From: an uncultured Chryseolinea sp.
Lineage (GTDB): Bacteria; Bacteroidota; Bacteroidia; Cytophagales; Cyclobacteriaceae
Reading direction: 5' to 3'
Assembly: GCA_946478915.1 (NCBI GenBank)
Contig: CAMLER010000009.1
Span: forward strand, 1 to 20,933
DNA length: 20,933 nucleotides
In this document: positions 1-8,534 of the stretch, piece after piece
How the letters are laid out: the number at the start of each line of letters is the position of its first letter
Numbering within the stretch: position 1 is the stretch's first letter
Made by a program: the position numbers and the translations under genes
The notes under the pieces: generated by a model
Told to the model about the DNA's origin: nothing
The model's input: only the letters and a program-made list of their open reading frames with translations
Databases searched by the model: none

Positions 1-26
1 AAAAAGCTCAACGCCTAAAAAAATAC

Positions 27-160
27 AGGTCATCCCTGCGGGTTTTCTGCGGAATCTCATTGTGTTTTTTACAATATATCGTCCCTAGCGGGACTTCTGG
101 TGCATATACGTTTACCGATATATCGTCGCTAACGGCTTCTGGTATATCTCGTTGTTTGCG
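27..160. repeat. Three degenerate copies of a short GC-centred repeat in gene-free left flank
   Basis: Bases 1-440 contain no convincing gene. Within 27-160 there are three imperfect tandem copies, spaced about 44-48 bp. Each has a core like TCGTCCCTAGCGGGACTTCTGG, found at about 29-49, 78-100 and 122-142. The middle copy carries the inverted repeat GTCCCTAGCGGGAC (81-94), which could form a small hairpin, and the third copy is the most degenerate (GTCGCTAACGG). Copies two and three also share an ATATATC leader. Similar small intergenic repeats are common in Bacteroidota genomes, but I cannot assign these to a named family. Whether they belong to a mobile repeat or are a transcript-end structure is unknown. 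Confidence 0.5.
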
Positions 161-376
161 TTTTCTATCGATATCTTCACTTGACATTTTTAAGAAACAT
201 TTTCATCGATGCCAAAGAGATAGTATGGTAATACTCCATCTCCCCGACCGTTGAAGATGGGTGATTAGTCATTGGCCCATAGCCGGTCGATTGTAAATAA
301 AGTCTCATGAGTTTCTTCGCTACTAGTGGATGACTTCCGCGCCAATATTTTGCCTTCCGCTTTTGATTGAGCAATT

Positions 377-407
377 GCTGTCCGCTGAATGCTGATAGCT
401 GTCGGCT
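377..407. repeat. Short direct repeat GCTGTCCGCT / GCTGTCGGCT before the SDR gene
   Basis: Two 10-bp elements matching at nine of ten positions lie at 377-386 and 398-407. They are 21 bp apart, about two helical turns, and end 33 bp before the SDR start. Between them is a further GCTGATAGCTG-like segment. This could be a regulator site or only the degenerate GCTGA-rich intergenic sequence seen in this phylum. An AT-rich stretch (408-420) follows, but no clean TAnnTTTG -7 element was found. Confidence 0.25.
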
Positions 408-440
408 TTTATAATATATTCGCAGAAAACAATTACAAAG

Positions 441-1154
441 ATGGCGGGATTGAAAGACAAAGTAATTTTGGTAACGGGTGGCAGCAAGGGAATCGGCTAT
501 GGCGTAGCAGAAGCACTCGTTAATGAGGGTGCCAAAGTGGCGATAACAAGCCGACGTGAAAAAGCGGCCCGTGAAGCAGCTGAGAAGCTGAACAAATTGG
601 GAAAAGGCGAGGTGCTCGGCCTCGAAGCAGATGTTAGAGATGCCAGTGCGCAACAAAAGGCAGTTGACTCGATACTTAAGAAATGGGGATCGTTAGACGT
701 CCTCGTTGCGAACGCGGGACTTGGATATTTCGGCAACATCGAAACGCTGACACCGGAACAATGGAAGGAAACGATCGATACCAATCTTTCCGGCGTATTT
801 TATAGTGTAAAGGCAACTTTGCCGGCATTAAAAAAATCCAAAGGTTATATTATTACAATGGCCAGTCTGGCAGGTACAAATTTTTTCGCAGGTGGGTCAG
901 CTTATAATGCCAGCAAATTTGGGTTGGTTGGATTTTCGCAGGCTGCCATGTTGGATTTACGGGGCTATGGAATAAAGGTAACAACGATAATGCCCGGCTC
1001 TGTGGCCACGGAGTTTAACGGAGGGCATCCCAATCCAGATGATTCCTGGAAGATACAACCCGAAGATATTGGACAAATAGTAGTTGATCTGTTGAAAATG
1101 CATCCGCGAACGTTGCCCAGCAAAGTTGAAGTCAGGCCAAGTATTCCTAAATAA
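441..1154 (+). CDS. Short-chain dehydrogenase/reductase (SDR), classical type
   Basis: A 237-residue cytoplasmic NAD(P)-dependent oxidoreductase with every classical SDR motif visible. The cofactor-binding TGGSKGIG is at residues 12-19, NAG at 91-93 and the structural Asn at 115. The catalytic Ser is near 142, followed by Tyr155 and Lys159 (YNASK), and the PG motif is at 185-186. TSRR at residues 36-39, after the second beta strand, suggests NADP(H) preference; that is inference. The length is normal for a single-domain SDR and there is no signal peptide. The ATG start directly precedes the first beta strand. The ThuA gene follows after 13 nt on the same strand, so the two are probably co-transcribed. 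The substrate cannot be read from the sequence; an acyl-carrier or quinone substrate is possible, but the neighbours favour a sugar or keto-sugar. Confidence 0.93.
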   Translation: MAGLKDKVILVTGGSKGIGYGVAEALVNEGAKVAITSRREKAAREAAEKLNKLGKGEVLGLEADVRDASAQQKAVDSILKKWGSLDVLVANAGLGYFGNIETLTPEQWKETIDTNLSGVFYSVKATLPALKKSKGYIITMASLAGTNFFAGGSAYNASKFGLVGFSQAAMLDLRGYGIKVTTIMPGSVATEFNGGHPNPDDSWKIQPEDIGQIVVDLLKMHPRTLPSKVEVRPSIPK

Positions 1155-1167
1155 AATCAATTTGTAA

Positions 1168-2001
1168 ATGAAAACTTTATCCGGGTTCATCTTCGCTTGT
1201 ATTATGTTAGCTGGTACGTTGGTTGTCTTCGGGCAATCCAACCAGGTGAAATGGAAAAATGTTAAAGTCCTTGTCTATACCAAGAACGGAAAAGGATACG
1301 TTCATGATAACATCGAAAGTTCCGTCAAGGGAATTCAGAAGCTGGCATCCGAAAAAGGTTTCACAGTAGAATCGGGAAACGACGCTTCGGTTTTTACGGA
1401 CGAAAATTTAAAACAATATTCTTTTCTACTCTTCGCTAATACCAACAATGATGTGTTTGATACGGATGAACAACGGCTTGCGTTTCGCAGGTATATTGAA
1501 TCCGGTGGTGGATTTGTTGGGCTGCATTCCGTGTTAGGCACGGAAAGAAACTGGACCTGGTTCAAGATGATGCTGGGTGGATCTTTTGCATGGCATCCAA
1601 AATTTCAACCGTTGACACTTAAGATCATTGATGCTGCGCATCCAACGGCAAAAGGTGTACCTACCGACTGGACAAAGGGAGATGAATGCTATTTTATGAA
1701 AGAAATGTACCCCGGCATTAAGGTGGTTCTCGCTCACGACCTTTCACATCTTAGCAAGGATGAAGAAGAAAAAATTCAAAAGAACGTCGGATCTTTTGCG
1801 CGCTACTACCCTGCTTCATGGCATCAGCAGTTTGATGGTGGTACGATCTGGATAACCACGTTGGGGCACGACAAAAAAGATTACGAAGACGAAACTTACC
1901 TGAATCATATCTTTCAGGGGATGGAATTTGTTGCAGGTAAATCGTTAAAACGGGATATCAAAAAAGCGTATGCTGGAAACAGGGATGACGCAGTAAAATG
2001 A
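1168..2001 (+). CDS. Secreted ThuA-domain protein (class I glutamine-amidotransferase-like fold)
   Basis: A 277-residue protein with an N-terminal signal peptide (hydrophobic residues about 5-21, probable cleavage near the Gln at 23) and a single ThuA domain from about residue 31 to 256. Diagnostic segments are GGGFVGLH (113-120) with His120, AWHPKF (141-146), AHPTAKG (157-163) and the C-terminal WHQQFDGGTIWITTLGH (218-234). The family is named after ThuA of rhizobial trehalose utilisation, which acts with ThuB through 3-keto-sugar intermediates. Bacteroidota encode many secreted members near Gfo/Idh/MocA oxidoreductases and keto-glycoside hydrolases, as here. The gene lies 13 nt behind the SDR. 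A role in cleaving or isomerising oxidised glycosides in the periplasm is inferred; the exact reaction is unknown. The lysine-rich tail (257-277) is not part of the domain. Confidence 0.88.
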   Translation: MKTLSGFIFACIMLAGTLVVFGQSNQVKWKNVKVLVYTKNGKGYVHDNIESSVKGIQKLASEKGFTVESGNDASVFTDENLKQYSFLLFANTNNDVFDTDEQRLAFRRYIESGGGFVGLHSVLGTERNWTWFKMMLGGSFAWHPKFQPLTLKIIDAAHPTAKGVPTDWTKGDECYFMKEMYPGIKVVLAHDLSHLSKDEEEKIQKNVGSFARYYPASWHQQFDGGTIWITTLGHDKKDYEDETYLNHIFQGMEFVAGKSLKRDIKKAYAGNRDDAVK

Positions 2002-2043
2002 TCATTTCGCTGAACTGTTCTAGATTTTGATTTGGGTTTACAT

Positions 2044-2067
2044 TTTACGTTAGAATTTCAACGTAAA
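2044..2067. terminator. Stem-loop between convergent genes, candidate bidirectional terminator
   Basis: TTTACGTT (2044-2051) and AACGTAAA (2060-2067) form a perfect 8-bp stem with an 8-nt loop. The hairpin lies in the 125-bp gap between the convergent ThuA and oxidoreductase genes. The stem is AT-rich and there is no long U-tract on either side, so its strength as an intrinsic terminator is uncertain. Position between two converging 3' ends is the main argument. Confidence 0.4.
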
Positions 2068-2126
2068 TATTTCAAAGCCATCAGTAAGTGGCAACGAATC
2101 ATATAAACCCAACTACAATATGAAAT

Positions 2127-3488
2127 TTAGGATGCAGATGCGGACTGCCGTTTCGGGCCCGGCTTAATACTTGTGAGATCTGCTATTTTCACGACCTGCC
2201 CCGTTTCACAACTCTTTCGCGCTGCTATTCCGATGAGGATAGAAAGTGCGCCGTCGCGAACATTTGCAGCCTGATTAAGTGGATCTTCGGTTACCCCGGC
2301 AAATATTTTATCCTTCAACAATTTATCACCACCGCCGTGGCCGCTAGTACCTTCAGGCACGCGGATAAATTCCCGGGTACCGAAATTTCTGGTTAATACG
2401 ATTTCATCGTATGACTTCCGCTCAATCGGATTACTTTCTTCGATCCATGCATCAATTCTTCCCTTTGTACCATTGAATGCTATACGATAGCCTTCGTAGG
2501 GAGAGTATGTCGTTAACGAGTAGGCTACCTGTACACCATTGGCGTATTTTATAGTGGCTGCCATCTTATCGTATATATTTATGTCTTCCTTCCAAACGCA
2601 GCCATCGCGAAGATAGCCGTCGTGCTTTTCGTTGTCTACGTACAACATGACGTTAGTTTTGCTCTTGGTTATGTCATAATAAAATTTGCATTTATCCTTA
2701 TGAGGACATGGTCTGCAGTTCGTGTGGCGAAAAGGATTATTCTTTCCATAAAAGTCAAGGCTACCCGACGCATAAACCTCAGAGGGGTCTGACTCGAGCC
2801 ACCAATTCAACAGATCAAAATGATGGGTAGCTTTGTGGACCCAAAGGGTACCCCCCTTTTCTTTCAACCTGTGCCAACGGCGGAAATAATCAGCGCCGTG
2901 GCTGGTATCTAAATACCAATGGAAATCAACTGACGTGATATCACCAATGGAACCATTGCGCAATAGTTCATAGATCTTTGCCCGATGCGGCGAATAGCGG
3001 TAGTTAAACGTTACGGTCACCTTCTTCCCCGTTTTCTTTTCAGCTGCCAATATTGCCTCGCATTTTTGTTCGTCTGTAGTCATTGGTTTTTCGGTGATGA
3101 TATCAGCACCGAGTTCCATCCCTCGAATAATAAATTCATGATGGGTTGAATCCACCGTCGTAACTATTAGCGTGTCGGGCTTGGTATCCTTCATCATTTT
3201 TTCAAAATCGGTGAAGGTTGGACACGTAAAACCGACGGACTTCTTGAACGATTCCAGCCTACCGGGATTTATATCACAAAGACCGACAAACTCAACTTTG
3301 TCGGCGTATGCCTCCTGCACGCTCTTCGACCACATTCCCAACGCACGAACACCAGTTCCAACAATTGCAATTCTTTTTTTCTTATCCGCACTCCATGTAG
3401 CAGCAGAAACGGAATCAAGCGGATTAACAATGAGTGCTCCAGCAAGTGCCCCAGTAGTGGTGATGAAATCTCGTCGCGTGGTTTTCAT
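2127..3488 (-). CDS. Tat-exported Gfo/Idh/MocA family oxidoreductase with cysteine cluster
   Basis: A 453-residue NAD(P)-dependent sugar-type dehydrogenase. The N-terminus carries a twin-arginine signal (TTRRDFI, residues 3-9, then a hydrophobic stretch ending near Ala29-Ala30), so it is exported folded with its cofactor. The Rossmann domain begins at residue 39 (AIVGTGVRA, 41-49), and the family EKP motif is at 133-135 (ITEKPMTT). The substrate domain has HKATHHFD (218-225), where the active-site His and Asp are expected. A segment with Cys258, Cys261 and Cys267 (C-x2-C-x5-C) may bind a metal or form a disulphide; Cys297 is also near. The gene converges on the ThuA gene and lies downstream of a palindromic operator-like site. 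Members of this class in Bacteroidota oxidise glycosides, often at C3; the substrate here is unknown. Confidence 0.93.
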   Translation of the reverse strand: MKTTRRDFITTTGALAGALIVNPLDSVSAATWSADKKKRIAIVGTGVRALGMWSKSVQEAYADKVEFVGLCDINPGRLESFKKSVGFTCPTFTDFEKMMKDTKPDTLIVTTVDSTHHEFIIRGMELGADIITEKPMTTDEQKCEAILAAEKKTGKKVTVTFNYRYSPHRAKIYELLRNGSIGDITSVDFHWYLDTSHGADYFRRWHRLKEKGGTLWVHKATHHFDLLNWWLESDPSEVYASGSLDFYGKNNPFRHTNCRPCPHKDKCKFYYDITKSKTNVMLYVDNEKHDGYLRDGCVWKEDINIYDKMAATIKYANGVQVAYSLTTYSPYEGYRIAFNGTKGRIDAWIEESNPIERKSYDEIVLTRNFGTREFIRVPEGTSGHGGGDKLLKDKIFAGVTEDPLNQAANVRDGALSILIGIAARKSCETGQVVKIADLTSIKPGPKRQSASAS

Positions 3489-3533
3489 AGGGATAGAGTT
3501 AGATCAAATATTTTTTTCGAAAATAGCGCTAAC

Positions 3534-3551
3534 TGCGCAATCGATTGCGCA
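3534..3551. promoter_or_regulatory. Perfect 18-bp palindrome, candidate LacI-type operator
   Basis: TGCGCAATCGATTGCGCA reads identically on both strands and is centred on CG. It sits 45 bp upstream of the ATG of the Gfo/Idh/MocA gene, in the 160-bp gap after the glycosidase-like gene. A perfect palindrome with no spacer and no U-tract fits a dimeric repressor site better than a terminator. CG-centred palindromes of this kind, with GCAA.CG.TTGC half-sites, are typical of LacI-family sugar regulators. No regulator gene for it is present in the window. Confidence 0.5.
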
Positions 3552-3648
3552 ATATAGAATTATTTTTATATATCCCTGAAATTTGCCTGTGAAAGTTTAT
3601 ATCCGGCTAAAATTGATGAAAAGGTATTCAGAAAATATTATAATGGTA

Positions 3649-5802
3649 CTAGGGTGCTTTTGCAAATTCCTCCCATCGCACTCTCCATTTGCCATCCTTG
3701 GGAAAGCCAGGAGCATTCACCTTGCTTCCATCCCATCCGGCAGCCATCATGGCTACAGCAGCAAGGAGGCCCCCGTTGCCAGGCAGATATAGTCTCAGGC
3801 GCTCGTCCTGATAGTTGTGACCGTTTACGAGATAACTGTTTTTTTGCACATCCATCATCAAAGCATTGATCGCCTGTTGTGGGTTGTTAAGCCGTGTGGC
3901 TGTCATTGCCAACAGCGGATAATCCCATCCCCAGGTAGTTTCCCATTGCCATTCGTTCATAATGTTATCTAAAGTATTAGCCATGATCACCGTGTCGATC
4001 CTTTCGTTCCAGGGAAGAAACCCATAAGCCCCGGTCACTGCGGGATGGTCGCGACGAAAATCTTTGTTACGGTAAGCGTTCCTGTGAGTTTCGGTCGGAA
4101 GATATAAGTTGTCTCGGGTGGGAAGTGATTGCAGGTTTTGAATAATATCACTCCATTTAGGATCTAACGTTAGGCCTAAGCGCTCGCGCCATTTCTGCGC
4201 AATTGATAGTCCGTAGTACCAATACTGCAATTCGTAAGTAGGATTGCTGGTTTCTCTAGCTTTGAAAATTTCCTGTGCTGGAATCAACGGATGGCACAGA
4301 TGATACTTGCCCTCCCGAAACTTTACAAAAGATGCCATGAAGTCCGCTGTGTTAAACACGAGTTCTTTGTACTTTTCAAGTGTCGCTGCAGCTGAGTCCC
4401 TACGGTAGAGCAGCTCAGCGAAATAAATTGGATGCGGCTGCTGCCATATGATAAATGCCCCAATGTCTGAAGGACTTTCGGAACCAGACGGGTCTGTCAT
4501 TTTTGGCCAGCGGGCTCCTCGGTATCCCTGCCAGGTGGCCGTATTTTTTGCTTTCGCAGTTATGGTGTTGTACCATCCCAAACTTCTTTCGAGAAGCTGA
4601 GGTCTGTTCCACAGTGCAAAATGCGCTGCATGCCACCAATGCATTTCAAGGTGAAATTTTCCATACCAACTATTCATAGTAAGTCCGGTTTCCTGCGGCG
4701 GCAGAGATCCTGAGCACTGAATTTTTGTTAGGTATTGCGAAAGAATGACCCGCCTTTCTAACTCAAATGCTCGGTGATCAGTGCAATCTGAAAAATCGAT
4801 AGCCGCACCGGAGCCCCAAAACTGTTTCCAATGTTCTATGCTATTGCTTTCAGTTAATGTAAAATCAGATTTTTCGAAAATGCTGTCGATAGCAAATGTG
4901 ACTGTAAAATCAAAAATTCGATGATTTGGTGATGGCTGCAAAATAAAATTATGAGGACCGGAACCTTGATTAAGCACGCCAGTATCATTCCATGCAATAT
5001 GAGTGAAATAGACAGTGGAGTCTACCTGTCGCCTTACGATCGCCTGCTTTTCGCGCGCTAATACTATAGTAGAGTTATGCTTATCTGCGTTGGAAAAATC
5101 ATACCCCGGACAAACATGACACCCTTTACCATATGGAAACTTAAACTTGATCTTTAGCCTTTCTTCTGCAATCAATTTCGATTCGATCTTTACTGCTATC
5201 CGGTCCTTTTGCTGATGCGCGTATACGGTAACTTTCACCGGCTCGCCCTCGACTTCATAGCTACTCTCGATTCTTCCAGTCCACAAGTCAAGTTCTTGCC
5301 TTAGCTCTTCCAGATCATCGAGTTCAACTTCTTCACCGTTTTCTTTTAACAACACCAATCCAACAAGCCCGAGGTGTAGCCTGTGAGGATTAATCCTGAG
5401 AGCATCTGTTGCTGCTTTCCCTCTCCCCTCCGATTGTTGTACTGCATATGGCGCCTTAGTTGTATCGCATGACTCGAATTCTTCTGAAACGTCACTCAAC
5501 GTAAAATTTTCATCCGTCGGAAACCTATGCCATGCCCATTGCGCCTGTGTACCCAGGGGAATTCCATTTTCATACTTTTCCGGGAAGGTCTGTAGACCAC
5601 TCACATCAACTGTGAAAGCGAACTCGCCGTTTCCAACCGAAAGTGATCCAAGCGTATCGGGTCTGGTAAGAATGACATTATGCCTTGTAACCAGGGCGAA
5701 TCTGTCTATTTTTGCAAGCCTGGAGTCGCTAGTTGAACAACGTAAGAGCAAAATGCCAACCCATAAGAATAGGGTAACCCATCGGATGGCTTTCATTTTC
5801 AT
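3649..5802 (-). CDS. Putative lipoprotein, six-hairpin glycosidase-like protein
   Basis: A 717-residue envelope protein. Residues 1-21 form a basic, hydrophobic export signal ending LLLRC, so Cys22 could be lipidated, although Arg at -1 is not the usual Gly/Ala/Ser. Residues about 35-310 look like a beta-sandwich domain and about 320-690 like an (alpha/alpha)6 barrel. The barrel contains the aromatic, acid-containing segments FHLEMHWWHAAHF (383-395), RWPKMTDPSG (431-440), IWQQPHPIYFAELLYR (452-467), YELQYWYYGL (523-532) and EWQWETTWGWDYP (617-629). The two-domain plan resembles GH65/GH95-like clans. Glu386, Glu443 and Glu621 are candidate catalytic acids, but I cannot name the CAZy family. 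It probably cleaves an alpha-linked glycoside or phosphorolyses a disaccharide. Its position 160 bp upstream of the sugar oxidoreductase supports a carbohydrate role. It starts 94 bp downstream of the permease operon on the same strand. Confidence 0.75.
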   Translation of the reverse strand: MKMKAIRWVTLFLWVGILLLRCSTSDSRLAKIDRFALVTRHNVILTRPDTLGSLSVGNGEFAFTVDVSGLQTFPEKYENGIPLGTQAQWAWHRFPTDENFTLSDVSEEFESCDTTKAPYAVQQSEGRGKAATDALRINPHRLHLGLVGLVLLKENGEEVELDDLEELRQELDLWTGRIESSYEVEGEPVKVTVYAHQQKDRIAVKIESKLIAEERLKIKFKFPYGKGCHVCPGYDFSNADKHNSTIVLAREKQAIVRRQVDSTVYFTHIAWNDTGVLNQGSGPHNFILQPSPNHRIFDFTVTFAIDSIFEKSDFTLTESNSIEHWKQFWGSGAAIDFSDCTDHRAFELERRVILSQYLTKIQCSGSLPPQETGLTMNSWYGKFHLEMHWWHAAHFALWNRPQLLERSLGWYNTITAKAKNTATWQGYRGARWPKMTDPSGSESPSDIGAFIIWQQPHPIYFAELLYRRDSAAATLEKYKELVFNTADFMASFVKFREGKYHLCHPLIPAQEIFKARETSNPTYELQYWYYGLSIAQKWRERLGLTLDPKWSDIIQNLQSLPTRDNLYLPTETHRNAYRNKDFRRDHPAVTGAYGFLPWNERIDTVIMANTLDNIMNEWQWETTWGWDYPLLAMTATRLNNPQQAINALMMDVQKNSYLVNGHNYQDERLRLYLPGNGGLLAAVAMMAAGWDGSKVNAPGFPKDGKWRVRWEEFAKAP

Positions 5803-5896
5803 TAAAGAAGTAGTGCTCTAATTTAAGAAGCTGGCGCTCAAAAAGATAAAATGCAGGCATTAAAAAGTTTTAATTCGAAAGATCTGCCAACTTAGG

Positions 5897-8512
5897 TTAT
5901 TCGGACCTTAGACTTTTCACCGGATTCATACTTGCGGCCTTAATCGCCTGGTGGCTGACGGTTAGGAATGTTACAATGATACTACCCACGGCCGCCCAAA
6001 AAAAGATCCATCCGGAGATTTGTATTCTGTACTGGTAACCCTGAAGCCACTCATCCATCAAGTAGAATGTGACTAGTGATGCGATTATGCTTGCAATACT
6101 AACCATAAGAATAAAGTCTTTCGAAAGCATTTGCCATATCTGTCCTGCAGAAGCACCGAGCACCTTTCTGATTCCGATTTCCTTCGTCCGCTGCTCAGCC
6201 ACAAAGGATGTCAATCCAAAAAGTCCAAGACAACTGATGACGAGAGCTATTATGGCAAATAGTCCCGCGAGTTGCCCGACCCTCTCTTCCGCAGAGAATT
6301 TTGCTGCGTAGTCCTCGTCGGCAAAAGTGTAATCAAACGGTGCGGAGGGAACAATTCTTTGAAAAACAGCCTGTATTTTTGGCAAGGCATCATGCACACT
6401 TACCGCTGGGATGATCCGTATATACAAGTTAGTTAAGTCACCATTGGAAAGAAAAATGATTGACGGATCAGTAACTTCAAAAGGAGATCCTTTTACCATG
6501 TCCTTCACGATGCCCAGAATTTTAAATGTACCTCTGTCTAGAGTGCCGGGCTTCCAATGAAGAACCTCGCCGACCGGATCGCTGATTCCAAGTTCGTAGC
6601 TTGCCGATTCATTAATAAGAATACCGGCGGTGTCTGCTGGAGACGTTCTGGAGAAATCGCGGCCTTGTAAAAACTCCAGCCCAACTGTTTTGCCATATTC
6701 GTGCGTTACAAAAATTGTATTGAAGGAAGGCTCTATCTTCCGCCCATTATGATAGAAACCACCATTCCATCCTAACGTGCTGGTAATTGAATAATTTGAT
6801 TCGCCCATCTCCAGGACCACACCGGTTTTCTTCAACTCATTTCTCAGTACTTGATATTTCCCGGAGAATTCAGGAGAGCGCGGTTGCAGTGATAGCAGTC
6901 CTTCGCGCGAATACCCGACCGGCCTGTTCTTCGCGAACGCTATCTGCTGATAGACCACAATTGTACCAATGGCAAGTCCAATTGATACAATAAATTGAAC
7001 GGTGACAAGAACATTTCTTGCAGAGGCTGATTGCCCAACCTTGAAAGTTCCTTTTAATACCTTGATAGGATTAAAAGATGAGAGATAAAAAGCAGGGTAA
7101 CATCCTGCCATCAACCCGGTGAAAATTGCAAATGAAATTCCGGTAATCCAAAAGTGATAGTCCGCCCAAGGCATCAACAGTTGTTTTTGGGCAAGAATAT
7201 TAAATGAAGGCAACGCGAGGGCTGCGAGGACCAACGAAACCAAAAAGGACAAGCTCGCCATAAGCAATGATTCTCCTAGAAATTGTTGGATCAATTGATT
7301 TCGTTGCGAACCAATAGATTTTCGTATACCAACCTCCCGTGCTCGCCCTGCAGAGCGAGCCGTGCTCAGGTTCATAAAATTTATGGCCGCCAAGATTAGA
7401 ACAAATGCTCCAGTTGTCGTATACGAGCACACAACTTTCATTTCCCGGCTCATTACCCTCAACCCATTTTCAAATTGAGAGTTTAAATGCCAGTCCCGCA
7501 TGGGGAGTAGAAACAATGCGGGCTTAGTATCTGCTGTCTCTTTGTCGATGTAAGGGAGCATCGCATCCTTTATTACTTCGCTCACTTTTTCAACTTCAGT
7601 TGCGTTATGTACCTGAACATAGATGGTCATGTTATAATTATCAAAGGCATCAAGTCTGCCGGGGCCGCCGGCAAACAGATCCAGGGGAGCAAAAAAAGTC
7701 GCACCAAATAATTCTGAATTCTTGGGTAGATCCTGGTAAATGCCTGTCACGAGCAGATTCGAAGCACCATCCATCGTAACGATTTTGTTCAGAGGATCCT
7801 GCTCACCGAAAAGCTTTTTCGACAATGATTCGGAAAGGATTATTGAGGTCATATCCCTTAATGCACGTTTCGCAGAACCCTGGATCATTCTCAAGCTAAA
7901 AACATCAATGCCTTCCGGCTGCATGAAATATCCGCCCTGGGTAAACTTATTGTCGCCAAAGGCTATCACACGATCTTCGATCCTTTGTCGCACCATCACC
8001 ACGCTTTTGAAGTGAGCTCCATATTCATTTCGAAGCAGCGTACCGAGGCCAGCAACTTGAGACGTGTTGCTTTCAATGCCGTCACCCCAATTGTTGGTTC
8101 TGTAGATCTTGGCGATTGTATCGTAGTTCGTATGATACTTGTTAAAGGCAAACTCATCCTGTATCCACAATCCAATCAACAACGTTACGCTCATGCCTAT
8201 AGCCAGACCACCTATATTAATAATCGAATAACCTTTGTCCTTGACCAGATTTCTCCATCCAATTTTTAAATAGCTTTTGTACATGGCGGTATGGTTAATG
8301 TTGAGCGACTGAAATTTTCGAATTGCGAACGGTCGTAAATACCTTAATACCTGATACCAGTATTTTACTTTCGCGTTAAAAAGCGACTCTGACTTGAGCG
8401 TAGAATGAAAACCTTCTTCCAGATCTCCAAGGACCTCCTCATGGAGTTCCTTTCGTAGGAAAAACAAAAGAAACTTCCTTGCTAGCTTTGGTATTCCGGA
8501 TACTTCTTTCAC
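5897..8512 (-). CDS. Permease 5 of array: prefix-domain MacB/FtsX-like ABC permease (subfamily A)
   Basis: Last gene of the operon, an inner-membrane protein of 871 residues from the preferred start. The frame stays open to a GTG at 8584, giving 895 residues and a 50-nt overlap with the gene before it. The GTG at 8512 gives the length of its paralogues, places IPKLARKFLLFFLRKEL where they have PPKLP, and leaves a 22-nt gap, so I chose it. Order of parts: prefix domain (about 1-70), TM1 in INIGGLAIGMSVTLLIGLW, a large periplasmic MacB-type core, an FtsX half with coupling motif REVGIRKSIGS, a second periplasmic core, and a final FtsX half with KEIGIRKVLGAS and C-terminus NPVKSLRSE. It is closest to permease 2 in protein and in DNA over the last codons. 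A substrate is not predictable. Confidence 0.9.
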   Translation of the reverse strand: MKEVSGIPKLARKFLLFFLRKELHEEVLGDLEEGFHSTLKSESLFNAKVKYWYQVLRYLRPFAIRKFQSLNINHTAMYKSYLKIGWRNLVKDKGYSIINIGGLAIGMSVTLLIGLWIQDEFAFNKYHTNYDTIAKIYRTNNWGDGIESNTSQVAGLGTLLRNEYGAHFKSVVMVRQRIEDRVIAFGDNKFTQGGYFMQPEGIDVFSLRMIQGSAKRALRDMTSIILSESLSKKLFGEQDPLNKIVTMDGASNLLVTGIYQDLPKNSELFGATFFAPLDLFAGGPGRLDAFDNYNMTIYVQVHNATEVEKVSEVIKDAMLPYIDKETADTKPALFLLPMRDWHLNSQFENGLRVMSREMKVVCSYTTTGAFVLILAAINFMNLSTARSAGRAREVGIRKSIGSQRNQLIQQFLGESLLMASLSFLVSLVLAALALPSFNILAQKQLLMPWADYHFWITGISFAIFTGLMAGCYPAFYLSSFNPIKVLKGTFKVGQSASARNVLVTVQFIVSIGLAIGTIVVYQQIAFAKNRPVGYSREGLLSLQPRSPEFSGKYQVLRNELKKTGVVLEMGESNYSITSTLGWNGGFYHNGRKIEPSFNTIFVTHEYGKTVGLEFLQGRDFSRTSPADTAGILINESASYELGISDPVGEVLHWKPGTLDRGTFKILGIVKDMVKGSPFEVTDPSIIFLSNGDLTNLYIRIIPAVSVHDALPKIQAVFQRIVPSAPFDYTFADEDYAAKFSAEERVGQLAGLFAIIALVISCLGLFGLTSFVAEQRTKEIGIRKVLGASAGQIWQMLSKDFILMVSIASIIASLVTFYLMDEWLQGYQYRIQISGWIFFWAAVGSIIVTFLTVSHQAIKAASMNPVKSLRSE

Positions 8513-8534
8513 CTTATCAACTGTTGAGAACTTT

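Noticed and set aside
60..254. Plus-strand open frame of 64 codons in the left flank
   Set aside because: It is made of the degenerate tandem repeat and has no protein-like composition or recognisable motif.
177..656. Minus-strand open frame of 159 codons across the left flank and the SDR start
   Set aside because: Half of it is antisense to a clear SDR gene and the rest crosses repeat-like intergenic DNA; the residues show no domain or signal.
5859..5874. AT-only palindrome ATTAAAAAGTTTTAAT after the permease operon
   Set aside because: No G+C pairs in the stem and almost no loop, so a terminator or operator cannot be supported in this AT-rich gap.
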